From positions 18,240 through 82,239 of the forward strand of contig DF239165.1 of assembly GCA_000507305.1 (NCBI GenBank): 64,000 nucleotides of DNA, written 5' to 3'. Of the stretch, positions 1 to 12,088 are shown one piece after another (within the stretch, counting starts at the first letter, position 1; the number at the start of each line of letters is the position of its first letter). Position numbers and translations under genes: made by a program. This stretch comes from Breviolum minutum Mf 1.05b.01 (taxonomy: Eukaryota > Sar > Dinophyceae > Suessiales > Symbiodiniaceae). The notes beneath the pieces are model-generated. The model did no database searches. It was not told where the DNA came from and saw nothing but the letters and a program-made list of their open reading frames with translations.

Positions 1-1643
1 AGGTTGGAGCTGGAAATCTGATATATGGTACTAATCATCGCCATGTTTAACTGGGGTAGTCTTGGAACATGCCCAATTATAGGCACTCCCGCCAGAAGGC
101 AGTAAGACCCACCGAGTCACCTTTAAGTTTAAGTGAATTTAAAAGAACTAATAGATTTACTGTGTACAAGCAATCCAACTACATGGCCATTGCCCACGCC
201 CCTTTCATACTCCAAGTCTGGTAGGTTAGTATAATATTTCAAAATAAAAAGACACCAAATCACCATTTACCTACCGAAAAAATCCATTGGTGTTTTCGCA
301 AGTTTACTCACAGTTTTTTTATTGAAGACTTTTGTTGGGGGAACCAACTTGGAGAATTTCCAGTAGTCACTGGAAACAGGTGAAGGTTATGAAGTTCTTG
401 GAACCCTAGCGATGTTGCTATAGCCAGTAGCTTGGGGATATCGCGGCCGTAGCTTCAGAAGACTTCCTAAGAAAATAAAGCCATAATAACCTATAAGTAT
501 CCTGAAATCCAAAAAAAAGAAAGGATTTCTGTTAGAAACAGGGGAAAAGGGGATCCGGTGTAAATGTTCCAGGGGGTTATGTTGGATGTTTTTAAGGCTC
601 GACTCACCTGATAGTTTTTTCGGCCCCAAAGTCAGGTTTCCTTATCGTGAATCTGTCAATTAAAACTTCGGCGTGGACTGGGATCAATCATCAGCTTCCA
701 TCAAACGAAACCGGTTGTTTTCCAAGCAACGATTGTACAGCAGTGCTTGAAGGGGCGAATGAATCTGATGTTCAGTTTCACTTCAACCCAACCAACAGTC
801 ACTCCACGTTGGATGAAGCCGGTCAGTACATGGCTTGTTGTGTTGCCTTGAACAAATCTACAACAGAATCTTGAGTGACTAACAGGGCCCATGATTCCAG
901 GGAGTCTAATCCAAGCTACTTTATACTGCTGCATATGCTAGAATTATCTACAAGGTCAAAATTTCTACCCAGAATCTTCCATGTACACAATTTCTATGGT
1001 AATTTCCATCCAGGGTTTTGTGGCAGACAGTATATTACAGATTCATCCTATAGATTTTGAACAGATTTGTATGGCTCCTTTTTTGGTGGGGATCCCTCTT
1101 CCTTTTTCCAAAAAATAGACGCCAACCTTCACCACTGGCCATCTCACGATCCGCCATTCGCTTGTTTCCAGGTGAAACCAGCGAGGCTGGCAATTTCCGG
1201 CGGTCGAAATGGGAAAATTTGATGACCTTCCAACTCAGGTCGAGTGGTCCATGAATCTGAAATGAGCTGTGTAGGATTGGTTGTACAAGTACTAGTTCTT
1301 TGTTGTTTTTTGTTGCAAAGATAAAGGGTTTATCTTGTTTTGGAAATCGAGGATGAAGAGATACTGATTCAGGGTACTGTCCAAAGGGTATACTCATGGT
1401 AATCTTAGAATTAAGAACGCCCCTTTGCAAAAATTGGTGAATTTGGGCAACTTTCATCTGATTTTTGCCACGTCTTTTCGCTGCAAAGCTTTCATCAACT
1501 GAAGTAGTTTTGTTTGCAAAACGATTCTAGGTGTAATACCGTGATGTCGATGTTAAGGTCCAAAGATGATGTTCAGTAGGTGGACAAAAATGACTAGGTT
1601 CTACCTGATTTCAAGTTTTGGGTCTTGGCCTTGATTCTCGCAG
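1..1643. other. Upstream region, no gene supported
   Basis: I see no recognisable domain here. Positions 1057-1254 are open on + (acceptor-like TTTCCAG near 1170) and 1035-1457 are open on - (140 codons), but neither has a familiar motif and they overlap antiparallel, so at most one is real. No member of the inverted-repeat families found after 7 kb occurs here. It is probably intron or intergenic sequence 5' of the Ala-rich gene. Confidence 0.4.
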
Positions 1644-4129
1644 GCTTCGAGTGCCAGAGCTGCTGGTAACGCATTGCCAGCAAGTCCGTATGTACCACAA
1701 CCAGCAGCAGGCGCATTGGCACCGACAGGTGCTGAAGCAGTAGCAGCACCTGGTACAGCACTGCCAGCAGCAGGTGCACTGGCACCCACAGGTGTTGAAG
1801 CAGCACCAGCACCAAGCGTCGCATTACCAGCAGCAGGTTCAGTGGCACCAATAGCAACAAGTGTTGAACCAGCACATGGCGCAGCACTGCCAGCAGCAGG
1901 TGCATTGGCACCCACAGGTGTTGAAGCAGCACCAGCACCNNNNNNNNNNNNNNNNNNNNNNNNNNNNNNNNNNNNNNNNNNNNNNNNNNNNNNNNNNNNN
2001 NNNNNNNNNNNNNNNNNNNNNNNNNNNNNNNNNNNNNNNNNNNNNNNNNNNNNNNNNNNNNNNNNNNNNNNNNNNNNNNNNNNNNNNNNNNNNNNNNNNN
2101 NNNNNNNNNNNNNNNNNNNNNNNNNNNNNNNNNNNNNNNNNNNNNNNNNNNNNNNNNNNNNNNNNNNNNNNNNNNNNNNNNNNNNNNNNNNNNNNNNNNN
2201 NNNNNNNNNNNNNNNNNNNNNNNNNNNNNNNNNNNNNNNNNNNNNNNNNNNNNNNNNNNNNNTGCGGGTGAAGAAACCACAGAACAGCAGCAGACAGGCA
2301 CCAAAGATGCAGCCTCGGAAAACATCGCTCCAGCAGCACAGGGGGCAGCAACCAAAGACGCGGATGCAGAAAACCTACCAGCACAGCAGCCAGACATCAA
2401 AGCGCCAGGCCCAGCACCAGAGGAGGTCTCCAAAGATTCTGTTGCAGACAGCCCAGCACAGCAGACAGGCACCAAAGATGCAGCAGCGTCAGAGAAGCCA
2501 TCCCCACCACTAGAGGAGGCCGTCGCCAAAGGCACGGATGCAGAAAGCCCAGCAGCAGAGCAGCCAAGCACCAAAGATGCAGCTGGGTCAGAGCAACCAA
2601 CCCCTGCAGTAGAGGTAGCAGCCAGCAAAGATGCGGATGCAGATGCACAAACATTAGCAGCAGAGCAGACAGAGACCAAAGATGCAGCAGGGTCAGGAAC
2701 CCTACCTGCAGCAGCAGAGGATACAGCCGCCAAAGATGCGCACGCAAAGCCTCCAGCAGCAGCAAAGCAGACAGGCACCAAAGATGAAGCAGAGTCAGAA
2801 AGACCAATCCCAGCAACGGAGGGGGCCAAAGATGCGACTGCAGAAAGCCCAGCAGCACAGCGGACAAGCACTGAAGATGCAGCAGAGCCAGGAAACTTAA
2901 GCCCAGCAACAGAGGAAGCAGCCTCCAAAGAAGAAAGCCCAGCGCAGCAGACAGGAATGAAAGATGCAGAAGCAGCGTCAGACAACCCGCCACCAGCACG
3001 ACAGGAGGCAGCCGCCGGAAATGCCGAAGCAGAAAGTCCAGCGCCACAGACAGGTGGCAAAGAGGCAGCTGAGCCAGAAAAGTTAAGCCCAGCAACAGAG
3101 GAAGCAGCCGCCAAAAAAGCCGATGAAGAAAGCCCAGCAGCAGAGCAGACAGGAAGGAAAGATGCCGAAGCAGCGTCAGACAACCCGCCACCAGCAGTAG
3201 AGGAGGCAGCCGCCAAAAAAGCCGATGAAGAAAGCCCAGCAGGGCAGCAGATAGGCACCAAAGAGACAGCAGGCATCGAAGAAGCCATTCCTGGTGCGGA
3301 TGCAGAAAACCTGGCGGCAAAGCGGCCAGGCATGAAAGATGGACCGCGGTCCGAAAACCCAACCCCAGCAGCAGAGGAAGTAGCCACCAAAGATGCGGGC
3401 GCAGAAGGCCCAGCAGCACAGCAGACAGCAACCAAAGATCCGGCAGTGTCGGAAAACCTAACCGAGGCAATCATCAAAGATGCGGAGGCAGATCGCGCGG
3501 CAGCGCAGCAGCCGAGCACTGACGAAGGCTTAACCGGCTTAACCCCAGCAGCGCAGGAGACAGGCGCAAAAGATGCGACAGATGCTGTCAAGATGTTGCC
3601 AGGAAAAATTGCGCAAAGCACCGCCCCAGAAGCAGATAAGAAAGCAACCAAAGATAAAGCAGAGCCAGCCCTGGCAACAGCTGCAGAAGCAACCGGTGCA
3701 GAAAGCTTAGTTCCTGCCGCAAGCACAAGTCCAGCAGCAAAGGCAACGGCCAAGAAAGATGCAGCACCTGCCAGGGAAACACCTCCAGCGACAGAAGAAG
3801 TAGCAGTCAAGGAGGCAGCAGGCAAGGCCCGAGCAGTGAAAGAGACGGTGGCGGAAGATCCGGCGGGCGGGAAAAAAACTGCAGCAGCAAAGAAGGAGGC
3901 TGCAAAAGGTGCAGCCGGCGGCAAAACCCAAGCGGCAGCTCCAAAGGCTTCAATCGCCAGCAAAGATGCCAGTGCAGGAGGAAAGGCGGGAGCTTCCAAA
4001 GATCCCACTGGCACCAAGCTGAAAGCTGCGACCTCAGGCTTGTTTGTTTTCAATATGCGCCACTTAAATCCTTTCAATTTAATTTTCCAATTTTTGTTTA
4101 GTTCGCATGCATACGGTTTTTCGAAGTAG
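1644..4129 (+). CDS. Ala/Glu/Lys-rich tandem-repeat protein (incomplete, contains assembly gap)
   Basis: An acceptor-like TTGATTCTCGCAG ends at 1643 and an open frame begins at once with ASSARAAGNALPASPYVPQP. Up to the gap it repeats a unit like ALPAAGALAPTGVEAAPAP. After the gap (from 2264) the frame runs open to a stop at 4127-4129 with about 20 diverged units of 25-35 residues, pattern GTKDAAxSExPxPAxEEAAAKDA followed by DAESPAAQQT. Towards the end the units become Lys-rich (KKTAAAKKEAAKGAAGGK), as in histone-like tails. The last 25 residues (from LFVFNM) look unlike the repeats and may be intron read-through. Frames before and after the gap differ by two, so the gap length is wrong or hides an intron. 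A long ORF also runs antisense, but it is Cys/Leu/Ser-rich and looks like a shadow. Low complexity prevents a functional call; a nuclear, structural or cell-surface protein is possible. Confidence 0.6.
1940..2262. other. Assembly gap (323 N)
   Basis: A run of N sits inside the tandem-repeat coding region, exactly where two repeat types (ALAPTGVEAAPA and KDADAESPAA) would meet. Repeat collapse is the likely cause, so copy number and reading frame across it are unknown. Confidence 0.99.
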
Positions 4130-5944
4130 AGGGCGAGACCGGTGATGTTTTGGCCGAATGCTTCCAGTGTGCAGCGCGGTAGCTGAGGGCGAAGGGCCAA
4201 AGAAAGAAAAGGGTGAGGAGGCGCGTGAAGGGCTATGGGTGCGTTGTTGCAATTGAACGTGCGTTGTTGTATGATGTTCGTTTCTAGAGCTGGGGCAAGA
4301 CTTTTGATTTAACGTCGCCTTTGCCACAAAAAGCGCGCGGCAGGGAAGTTCCAAGCCAAGAAGGCCTGAGCTGCGGAAGTGGTTCAGTGGCCATGGGATG
4401 GTCTAAATGTGCAGGGTACTTTTTTCGGTCAGCTTTCAGGTTTCAGTGAGGTTTCATTGCCTGGAGCAAGGTAAAGGAAGCATACCTAATATCATTGAGA
4501 GCGCTTTTTCCAAAATGTTTCTTGCGTTTGCTTGCGCGAAGCGTTCTTTTGCAAAGTTTTGGGTATAATAAGGCGACGCTTCATCGCAAACCCTTCTCAG
4601 CCATTTCACGGCAGTTGTGGTTTTTCGTTTTTTGGTATGCCTTTGATCCGCTGAGGCAAAGAAGGTTTTTTGGGTCTTAAAGTCTTCTTTTCCGATTTCG
4701 CAAAAAACACTGCCTAATATGTATGATTTTAATTTCCAGAGAAGCATCGCGTTGTAGAATCTTTCCCAGGCTGTGATTCTTGAGCGCGGGATCTGAGGCT
4801 TGGCAAGTCTAGGCTGTTTGCGGATTGCTGATCCCAGCAATGGAAACCATAGAGATCTAGCCAGATGGCACTGTGAGCGTTCAAGAACTTCATGATCCAT
4901 GATGGTCTGCCTGTGGTTGAATGTATTTAATTATTCCAAAGGGTCTAGTCCGGTTGGTTCTTGGGCTGGCACTTAAACCTTCTCACCCATCTCTGTCAGG
5001 CTTTGTGTTTCTTTTACAACATACGGTGTTTTTTGGCTGTATGGCTTTGAAATAATTCAATATGCACGGTAATGTTTTTGCACTTTATTTTCAATGAAAG
5101 GCATGCCAGGCAGCAATTTTGCAGTTAAAGCGGAGGAAATTCCCAGGATGAGTGTTTGACGTACAACTTACAATACTTTGGTGTGTATGCGAAGCGAAGT
5201 CTGCACTTGTAAGATTGCTTGTGTGCTTGCAGCCGGGCCGGGCATCATCGCTTTAGTAGTGAAGGGCGAAAATTATTCTGTACATGCGTGGAACAGACAT
5301 TGTAATTTCAACAATGGGACCTCCGCAGACAAAAGTGCACCACTTTCACGATTGGGAGCTCATCCCCATAGCCTTGATGCAGAGAGCCGGGGTCTCTTTA
5401 CACCAGGCGCAAGGTTGTCATGATGACACCGTTTGAGTTTGAGATGTGGGAGGAATCTTCACAACCCTACAATGATAACCCCTGCAGATATCTTGGCGGC
5501 AACATATATTTGCTGAAAATTAGATAGGCCCCTGGAAAGGATTTCAAGTGGATTCTTTCGCCATAATTTGTTCTTGGCCCGAATTAGCCAGCAATGCTAC
5601 AAACATTTGAGGCCTGCATTCGCACATTGCCTCCAAATATCCAACTATAGTGCAAGGGCATCTGCGCATTTACTGCACTTCCGCATGATTGTGTTGGATG
5701 ATGCCAGCCACTGCAAAATCATAGGGCCCGCCACATGTAAAGACCTCCTTTTGTTGTTGGCATAGCCCGTTTCAGTTCCAAATTTCCCTTCCTTCCGCTT
5801 TTACACTTTCACGCTCCAAAGGGCATGCATGGGTATTTGCATGCGTGTACTGCTTATCCGAAATGAGTAATAAATTAGAATATATTTTTTAAATGCTTGT
5901 GTTGGTCACCACAATCAGAAGCCTCCCCCAAGTTTTTGTTCCAG
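4130..5944. other. Non-coding region, nothing firm
   Basis: No repeat family or recognisable exon. The minus strand is open for 148 codons at 4454-4900 and the plus strand for 81 codons at 5178-5423, both without familiar motifs. Probably intron or 3' untranslated sequence of the tandem-repeat gene. Confidence 0.4.
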
Positions 5945-6128
5945 GCTGAGGGCCCTTGGCCTACAAGCGGCTTTGGGAATAGATGCCGGTGCAGAACCGA
6001 TGAAATCCGAAGCGAAAGATTTGAAGGCGAGGGATATGAAAGAGACACGTTCGCGGAAAAAGATGGTAAACGGGATATGGGAACCTGCCGAGTTCAAATC
6101 CAAATTGGTTGCTAGGAATTCGAACTGA
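5945..6128 (+). CDS. Candidate terminal exon, Lys/Ala-rich C-terminus
   Basis: A polypyrimidine stretch ending TTTTTGTTCCAG (5944) is followed by an open frame LRALGLQAALGIDAGAEPMK..., then SEAKDLKARDMKETRSRKK, ending ARNSN and TGA at 6126-6128. The mix of Ala, Lys and Glu, including AEPMKSEAKD, resembles the tandem-repeat protein upstream, so I infer it is that gene's last exon. The antisense strand is open over the same bases (182 codons, 5915-6463). The assignment rests on composition and the splice acceptor only. Confidence 0.42.
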
Positions 6129-7145
6129 TGTCCTGTAAAATGTTTTTTTGATGACCGTGTGTTTTTCGGCACTTCAAGATGACCAAAATGCCGCGCGAAA
6201 AATTCATTTGAAACCGCAAAATGTCTCTGGATATTGTCTGAAGGTATGAAACAAACCGACATAAACAGAACGTGTTTTGATGATTTGATGGGTTCCCATC
6301 GGGGGGGACTCTGCCCCATGGAACCACCAGGGTTTCTGGGTCCATCATTATTTTTTCTCAGTTGTTTTGGCCTCCAGCAGTTCAAGTAATCAAACAATAC
6401 TGGTTGGTGGCTCTGCCAATTCTCATGATCCCTTAACGCAAACTGCGAGGTGAAAAAACGCAAAGCCTATACTGGACTGCGTTTCTGTTATGAAAGGAGT
6501 ATATAAACAAGTAGATAAGAACTTACAACAAATAGAACCATTGTATCCATACAGTTTTAGGTATTGTTACTGCTTTGCAACCTGGTTGAAACAACACATA
6601 GGCCTGCATGTTTCGGGCTGGAAGATTTCATGTCCGTTACCGGGTGGACGGTTGGATTGGGTCATGGAGGGTCATGGACTTATCCCGCATTTAGGTAGGT
6701 TTTAGAAACTGCTGGGAAATGCAACGAACCTTGGCAAATCTTAGGTTGTCCTTGAGGACCTGGAGGGTGCAAGGAACATGTAGACGTAACCCACTAGAAG
6801 TTACGCGTTTTGGCAAGGGGCCTAAGGTTTACCAGGATAAAAGTGACCCCAGTTTGGTACACACCCTAGCCATCAAACAATGAAACATCAAGTAGTTGAT
6901 CTCGCCTATGGGTTTCATCTCCAAAGATAATTGCCCGACTTGGCTACATAAACTTACCAGCAAACCATTGATAACTGAGATACCTTGCGATTTGCAGCAC
7001 GCTTGCAACCATGTATGAACTTCCTCATCGTGTAGTTCCAATTCCTGGTGAACAAATTTGCCATGACAACCGCTATTGCATTATATAAGCAACTAAATCC
7101 TGCACGGATGACGTCCTCCGCATCTGTCCGTTTTTAAAATGACAG
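6129..7145. other. Non-coding region
   Basis: One + frame is open at 6490-6705 but shows no motif or clear splice borders. A weak inverted repeat surrounds 6280-6345 (GATGGGTTCCC / GGGTCCATC). Nothing else stands out. Confidence 0.35.
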
Positions 7146-7239
7146 GCAGAGACTGAAACGGAAATGCCTCGCAAAGAAGGCTCGCGGGCTAAACGCTGTA
7201 AATGAAATAGATGAAATCAATGCATCAATACCCCATCTT
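7146..7239 (+). CDS. Candidate exon, basic helical segment
   Basis: Acceptor AATGACAG at 7145, then frame (R)QRLKRKCLAKKARGLNAV and NEIDEINASIPHL, open right up to the start of a family A element at 7240. The frame ends exactly at the element, the pattern expected if the element is the intron. First candidate exon of the intron-rich region; product unknown. Confidence 0.5.
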
Positions 7240-7324
7240 GGTGGTGGTTTCAAATATTTTTTATTCTCACCCGTATTTCACCCAATTTGCCAAATATTTC
7301 AAAGGGGTTGAAACCACCAACTAG
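7240..7324 (+). mobile_element. Family A introner-like element, copy 1
   Basis: Starts GGTGGTGGTTTCAAATATTT and ends GGGGTTGAAACCACCAACTAG. Left and right ends are inverted repeats (TTGGTGGTTTCAA). The interior keeps the TATTCTCACCC and CCAATTTG marks shared by later copies. The terminal CTAG places an AG at the intron 3' end. Confidence 0.8.
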
Positions 7325-7426
7325 CTCATGTTTGCCCTTCAAGTCATTCTTCTGGTGGAAGTTTAAAGGGTTGATTGGCGTTTCACAAATCAGGGCCGTC
7401 AAGCTCGCTGTTCGTGGCTTCGTGAT
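7325..7426 (+). CDS. Candidate exon after family A copy 1
   Basis: The bases after CTAG are open in a frame reading SCLPFKSFFWWKFKGLIGVS then QIRAVKLAVRGFVM. Other frames are open for shorter stretches and the join to the previous exon is not settled. Confidence 0.3.
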
Positions 7427-7831
7427 GTTTTTTTTGGCAAAATTGCTTGGATAATTCGTTTTTAAAAAAAACTTTTGTGAGTTTGCATGAAAGGTGAATA
7501 GCAGCTGTATATAAGTCGCGGGGTTTCTCATGAATGGGTGTACCCATGCTTCCTATCATATTGAATACGTTTTAAAAAGGCTGTTGTTTACTTAGTCTCA
7601 TCCGCTGTGGTTTCTCAAATTTCGTTGGAGAAATGTGACTGGTGGCAACTCGAGGGGTAACTTGGGAAAGGATGTTGGAGGATTTTTGCCCATACAAACA
7701 CCATTTTTTCCATTGGGAGTTCCTTGCAGCACGTCATAATTTATGACATGATTACAAGTTATTTACATCTTCCCTCTGTTTTTCTTGGTCGTGCATGGCC
7801 AGTTCCCCCCACAAAGGAAAAGGTGCAAGAG

Positions 7832-7956
7832 GGGTTTGCGATGAATGTCTTTTAGTTGAAGGGTTTGCTGTACATCACCCCCGGAATGATTGACATGATG
7901 GTTTCTCCAAACCCTTTTGTTGTGATGTTAATAGCGGGGGCATTCATCGCAAAGCC
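7832..7956. repeat. Inverted-repeat element (GGTTTGCGATGAATG ends)
   Basis: Left GGGTTTGCGATGAATG (7832-7847) and right CATTCATCGCAAAGCC (7941-7956) are inverted copies with one mismatch, about 93 bases apart. A MITE-like element. A degenerate relative may lie near 13.49-13.60 kb (GATTTGCCATGAATG). Confidence 0.65.
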
Positions 7957-8591
7957 TGTGAAACAGGTGAAAACCCATCTCTAAATTTGTCTTTTTGTGC
8001 CATACCGGCGACAGATATTGATTGACTAGAGTGAATGGTAAGGGAATATGCCAGTTGTTTCAGGGTTGCACACAGGTCGATGAAATATGATCCACGTTGC
8101 CTATAAGATACATCACTTCAGGTGCAAGCTATGAGCTTCAAGGATCGTAGTCCTTGAATGACACGAAACCCGAAACGTGAAACATTGGATCACTAGGGTA
8201 CAGTAACGGGCTCCTTAAGTGTGGGATGCATTGATTTATTCATGGTTTTACAGTTATACCAGTTATACCATTATACCGTAGTTCTACACCTTGTGACAAC
8301 TCAGGTTAATTGAGTAGATTTAAGTGGGGTCTATTGTGAATATATGATTTATAAACTCTTTATAAACTCATTTACACCTAGTTGGGCCCCTTACTGTCGT
8401 GAATACCTGGACCATGACATGTCGCCAATCCGGGATTTGGGAGTTGGAATGTGTTCCCGAAACTCTGTTGGAGATATGATAGCATTGCCTTTCATTTTCG
8501 GGGATCCCAGAAATCCAAAACGACCAATTTATCGCTCAAACGTCGGTGACTTCCGGAATGTGCCTTTGAAATATTTTCAGGTCGATTGCAG

Positions 8592-8699
8592 AAGTTGGGT
8601 TTGTCCAAGTTGATCGATTCGGAGTTGGGGAATCCTAGGGAAAAGCTCGTGAAACACATCCCGGCCGTTCGGCGTTCCGTGCCGAAGCTGACACGTTGT
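8592..8699 (+). CDS. Candidate exon (KLGLSKLIDSEL...)
   Basis: Acceptor GATTGCAG at 8591, then frame KLGLSKLIDSELGNPREKLV followed by KHIPAVRRSVPKLTR until a TGA at 8700. A GT lies at 8694 (CAC|GTTGTT). Amphipathic, helix-like composition; family unknown. A weaker open stretch just upstream (8470-8580, GDPRNPKRPIYRSN) may be a neighbouring exon. Confidence 0.5.
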
Positions 8700-8703
8700 T
8701 GAA

Positions 8704-9353
8704 TCCTTTTATTTGGATACAAGATTTAAATGTTTTTTTCAAGTTTTTTTTACATTGGAAGAATAAGCGATGAAACATGAGGAGCATGCGGAATTTGGAA
8801 AGGGAGCCGTACTATTTTCATGGCTGAGAATGCTGCTGGTAACAACTTACCGAAATTTGTTCAAAGATAAAGAATTCTGGAAGTTTTAGACCCCTGAAAT
8901 TTAACGGCGGGATACCCAAGACTACCATCATTGAAAAGACTTACTTTTTCCGAACTACCAGGGTGTAGAGACTAGTGACGCAGAAAAATGATGATGTACA
9001 TTACCCCTCAAGGGTTTGACACGTGAACACGCTTGACCTTGCCAAGTAAATGGTAGAGTGGGAAGGATATAGTTCAGTAGGGGTAACACAACCTCCAGAT
9101 TTGTGGAAAAAACCGACATTTGAGTGAATTGCAATGTTTGATGTCAGCTTTCTTGTGGGCATCCTCCTTATCTAATTGCAATAGTGAGCAATAATCCAGG
9201 AAACCCAAGTAGACTACATTCGCCTGAAATTTAATGGCTGGATACCAAGAAACAACACATGTAAAGTTAAAGTGTTGGAGGATCTTTCCAAAGCCAAATC
9301 GCAATTTTTCTGGTATCTATATGTGAAATTACGAGGGCGCACTTTGCCGCAGT
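8704..9353. other. Intron-like region, no element recognised
   Basis: AT-rich, with many T-runs. No exon or clear inverted-repeat element can be supported here. Confidence 0.4.
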
Positions 9354-9440
9354 GTAATAAAGGGTGTAATACACGTACCACCCAAAATGTTCGTCCCTAG
9401 AGGTCTTGGGGCTTCCAGATACTACATGATTCATCGATAA
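9354..9440 (+). CDS. Weak candidate exon
   Basis: One frame reads EGALCRSVIKGVIHVPPKMF then VPRGLGASRYYMIHR before TAA. No splice site is convincing and the product is unknown. Confidence 0.25.
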   Translation, partial: VIKGVIHVPPKMFVPRGLGASRYYMIHR

Positions 9441-9940
9441 TACATTAAGTCAATGTTTGGTTTGTGACTCATGTTGGTAGTTGAGCCTTTTCTATCCCCA
9501 AAGGGTCCATGTATGGTACATTTACCTACATTTACCATAGAAGTCAGCCATTCATGGAGGTAAATATGCCAGTCTGATGGATTCTATGGGTATCCTTATC
9601 TACTGGCAGGCATCTTTTGAAGTATAGATTTTGTTTTAACCCTGCAATTCCTCGGATAGGCTTTTCACAACCAACATGACACACCAATTGCTTCATTGGT
9701 TGATGCATTTAGACATGACATCTTAACCTACCCTCCAGTAAACTAACATGGCCATGGAAAATCATCATTTTGTATAGGAGATGCATCTTCAAAGGCTTGT
9801 TTTTTCCATTGTTTTCGAGGGTGTAATCCAATTTTTGGACCGGATCAAATTACACCAGTCGCCAACAATTTGCTTGGTACCTACACTTGCCGTTGGTGGA
9901 ATAGAAAAGCCAACCCCTGTTTTGGGTCCCACAAATCACC

Positions 9941-10120
9941 AGGGTCTCCCTAATAAGGGCTGTACAAAACCATGGTGAAACATTCGCTTCCGCCACCTGG
10001 TCCAAGGGGCGGGAGGCAGGATCCTCTCGTCTCTACCGGCGAAAACGGGCGAAACGGATTCAACATCTAAGGGGCCCTCCCCGTCCCAATGCCGCCTTGG
10101 CTGGCCTTAAGGGGTCATGA
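9941..10120 (+). CDS. Candidate exon, basic segment
   Basis: After an AG near 9940 one frame stays open through RAVQNHGETFASATWSKGRE, AGSSRLYRRKRAKRIQHLRG and PPRPNAALAGLKGS to a TGA at 10118-10120. GC content is higher than in the flanks and the other frames are closed. The run RRKRAKR could be a nuclear-localisation-like basic patch (inference). Confidence 0.5.
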   Translation, partial: RVSLIRAVQNHGETFASATWSKGREAGSSRLYRRKRAKRIQHLRGPPRPNAALAGLKGS

Positions 10121-10632
10121 AGCATGTCAATATTCCCCTTAATACTTCCGCAGTAAGGCCTGCAAAAGGGTGGCATTAGGTGCACCCTTCAATTGCCTTC
10201 AACAAAACCCTGCCAAATAAAGGGGGCAAAAATCCGTCCCATTCAGAGCACAAGGGCCTGAAAGTCAACTAGAGGATTACCAAAACACAGAAGGAGTTTG
10301 ATTGTTTTTCATTGAAGGTGTGATGACATCAATATCAATCTTGTTGTTTGGAGTGCGACGCATCTGAAAAAAGACACATGGCAGAAACATAAGAAGAAAT
10401 ATGCTGGGATGAGCCGGTCAAGACTTAGGATCTATGGTTAGTTGTCTTGTGATTTCACCCCATTTCTAAGTTGGATTACAAAATAGGTCCGTCCGTGATC
10501 CTAGGCCCTAGGTTATTTGAGCCCCAAAATCCAACTCAACAAAACCTTCTGACCAGGTATTTGGAAGACTAGGGTGGTTTCAAATAGTTTCAAACCTCGT
10601 TTTGTTCACCCCAAGAGGCTGGTAGATAAGAA

Positions 10633-10755
10633 CTTCACGACGCCATGGCTTGTGTTCGACCTGCGTCGAAGGAACCCACCGCCCTGGAATCCCATGCACG
10701 GTCGGTGAAGATGAGAGATTCTTTAAAGGCGTGGGGCACGGGGAAGATTTGCCTT
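10633..10755 (+). CDS. Candidate exon (MACVRPASKEPTALES...)
   Basis: The frame reads LHDAMACVRPASKEPTALES then HARSVKMRDSLKAWGTGKIC, with a TGA shortly after (10765). It follows a degenerate family A element (10573-10630, GGTGGTTTCAAAT). Base composition changes sharply at both borders. Function unknown. Confidence 0.5.
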
Positions 10756-11189
10756 TTGATTGTTTGATAAGGTGGGTGATTTTTTACCAGGGCGGATGGA
10801 TGGTTGTCTTTTTTCAAATATTCAAATGTGAGAAGCATAACCTTTATTGGTTTAGTTGGTGAGTTTTTTTTTCGGATTCTACCATGGTAGATCACCATTT
10901 TGCATCACTTTTTGGGGGAATATGTGTTTTTTTCCAACAACCTTGAGTTTCAGGGAGTGGGATACCGCAACGTCAAAATTAGATGGCAAATTTAGGGTGC
11001 TAAAAGGGTTCCAATACAAGCCAATATGTGGGGACTGTGCCATTTTTTGTCAACTACTGTAATTCCTTGGAAATCTAAACATGGAACCTGACAATAGTAA
11101 TCACTTTGAAAACGAAAATCTGAATCAACAAAAACTCGCTTTGGGTGGATAAGACTCGATCTAGAATCTAGACATCCAAATACCAATTG

Positions 11190-11305
11190 ACACCAAAGTT
11201 TTTTGGAGTGCAAAAGCTGGCTTAATAAGAGGCGCGCAAGATGTCAGAGTTTGGCGGCGAAGCATCAATTTTTAAAAAGAGACATGAGAGCAAATAAAGG
11301 TTTCC
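11190..11305 (+). CDS. Candidate exon, basic
   Basis: One frame is open as HQSFLECKSWLNKRRARCQS then LAAKHQFLKRDMRANKGFQL until the GTGACC-type sequence that begins about 11320. A second frame is open for part of the span. Confidence 0.42.
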
Positions 11306-11314
11306 AGCTACTTG

Positions 11315-11430
11315 GAAGTGACCTTTTGATTATCCAATGGAGGTTACTCAAGCCCTGAAAAGGTCGCTTGTATGTCCAAACGATGTCACTTAGACTTGCA
11401 AGAAATCTGGTTGTTCAAGTGACCTTTTTT
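11315..11430. repeat. Diverged family D element
   Basis: GAAGTGACCTTTTGATT on the left and CAAGTGACCTTTTTTGG on the right bracket repeated AAAGGTCGC-like cores, resembling the GTGACC/GGTCAC family seen intact at 22.1, 27.4 and 33.9 kb. Borders are approximate. Confidence 0.4.
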
Positions 11431-12088
11431 GGGGGGTTGAATTCCTATACTACTACTTTATGTAGCTGGTTTTCTTGGCCAAACCACCTCTGAAATGGGA
11501 ATCTCATCATTCACCCACAAGAATGGATGAAATACACAGCAGTAGAAATCCGGTTATGGTCCTGAATCTGGTACATAGCCATCCATAGCCATTTATGTAT
11601 AGTCATGTAGTTTTAGACCAGGAAAGCCACAACATTTTTTTTGATGCTGTGGCAGCTTCGAGCATCGAAGCTTAAATTAAGCTCAGGTTTAAAACCTGTA
11701 ATGATAACCCCTGACAACCAAGCACTGTGATTTGAAAGGATTCCACGAGTTTTTTTGTGTTCCATAGTTCCTTCACGTGGCACATGGTAGATAGTTGAAA
11801 TAGTTGCAGAATCATTCACTGGATGACACTCAAGTTGAGGGCTGGAATCCTGCAGTGACAAGTCTCGACTTTTGCAGGGTTAAAAATAAAGGCACTCAAA
11901 GGTATTTGAAGAACGAGGTTTTGCTACCCCGAATCTGAGTTTCTTCTCAGAAACCAAGGAATTCCTCAGCCCTTTTTTACCTTTCTGTAGTTTTGTGACA
12001 TGCCTAACTTGAGCGTGGGGAGATGCTGATATTGAAGGGTTGAAGTGTTGAAGTCTTGAACTTGCTCAATGTTTTTTCCATTTGATAG
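11431..12088. other. Intron-like region
   Basis: No supported exon. The minus strand is open at 11613-11861 without any motif. Confidence 0.35.

Noticed and set aside
1035..1457. 140-codon minus-strand frame
   Set aside because: No motif, no splice sites, overlaps an equally plausible plus-strand stretch; chance openness cannot be excluded.
1594..4200. Long antisense open frame over the tandem-repeat gene
   Set aside because: It is a Cys/Leu/Ser-rich mirror of the KDA-type repeat, includes the N gap, and runs against the direction of all other supported exons.
5915..6463. 182-codon minus-strand frame
   Set aside because: It covers the plus-strand candidate exon 5945-6128, which has a good acceptor and fitting composition; the minus product has no recognisable feature.
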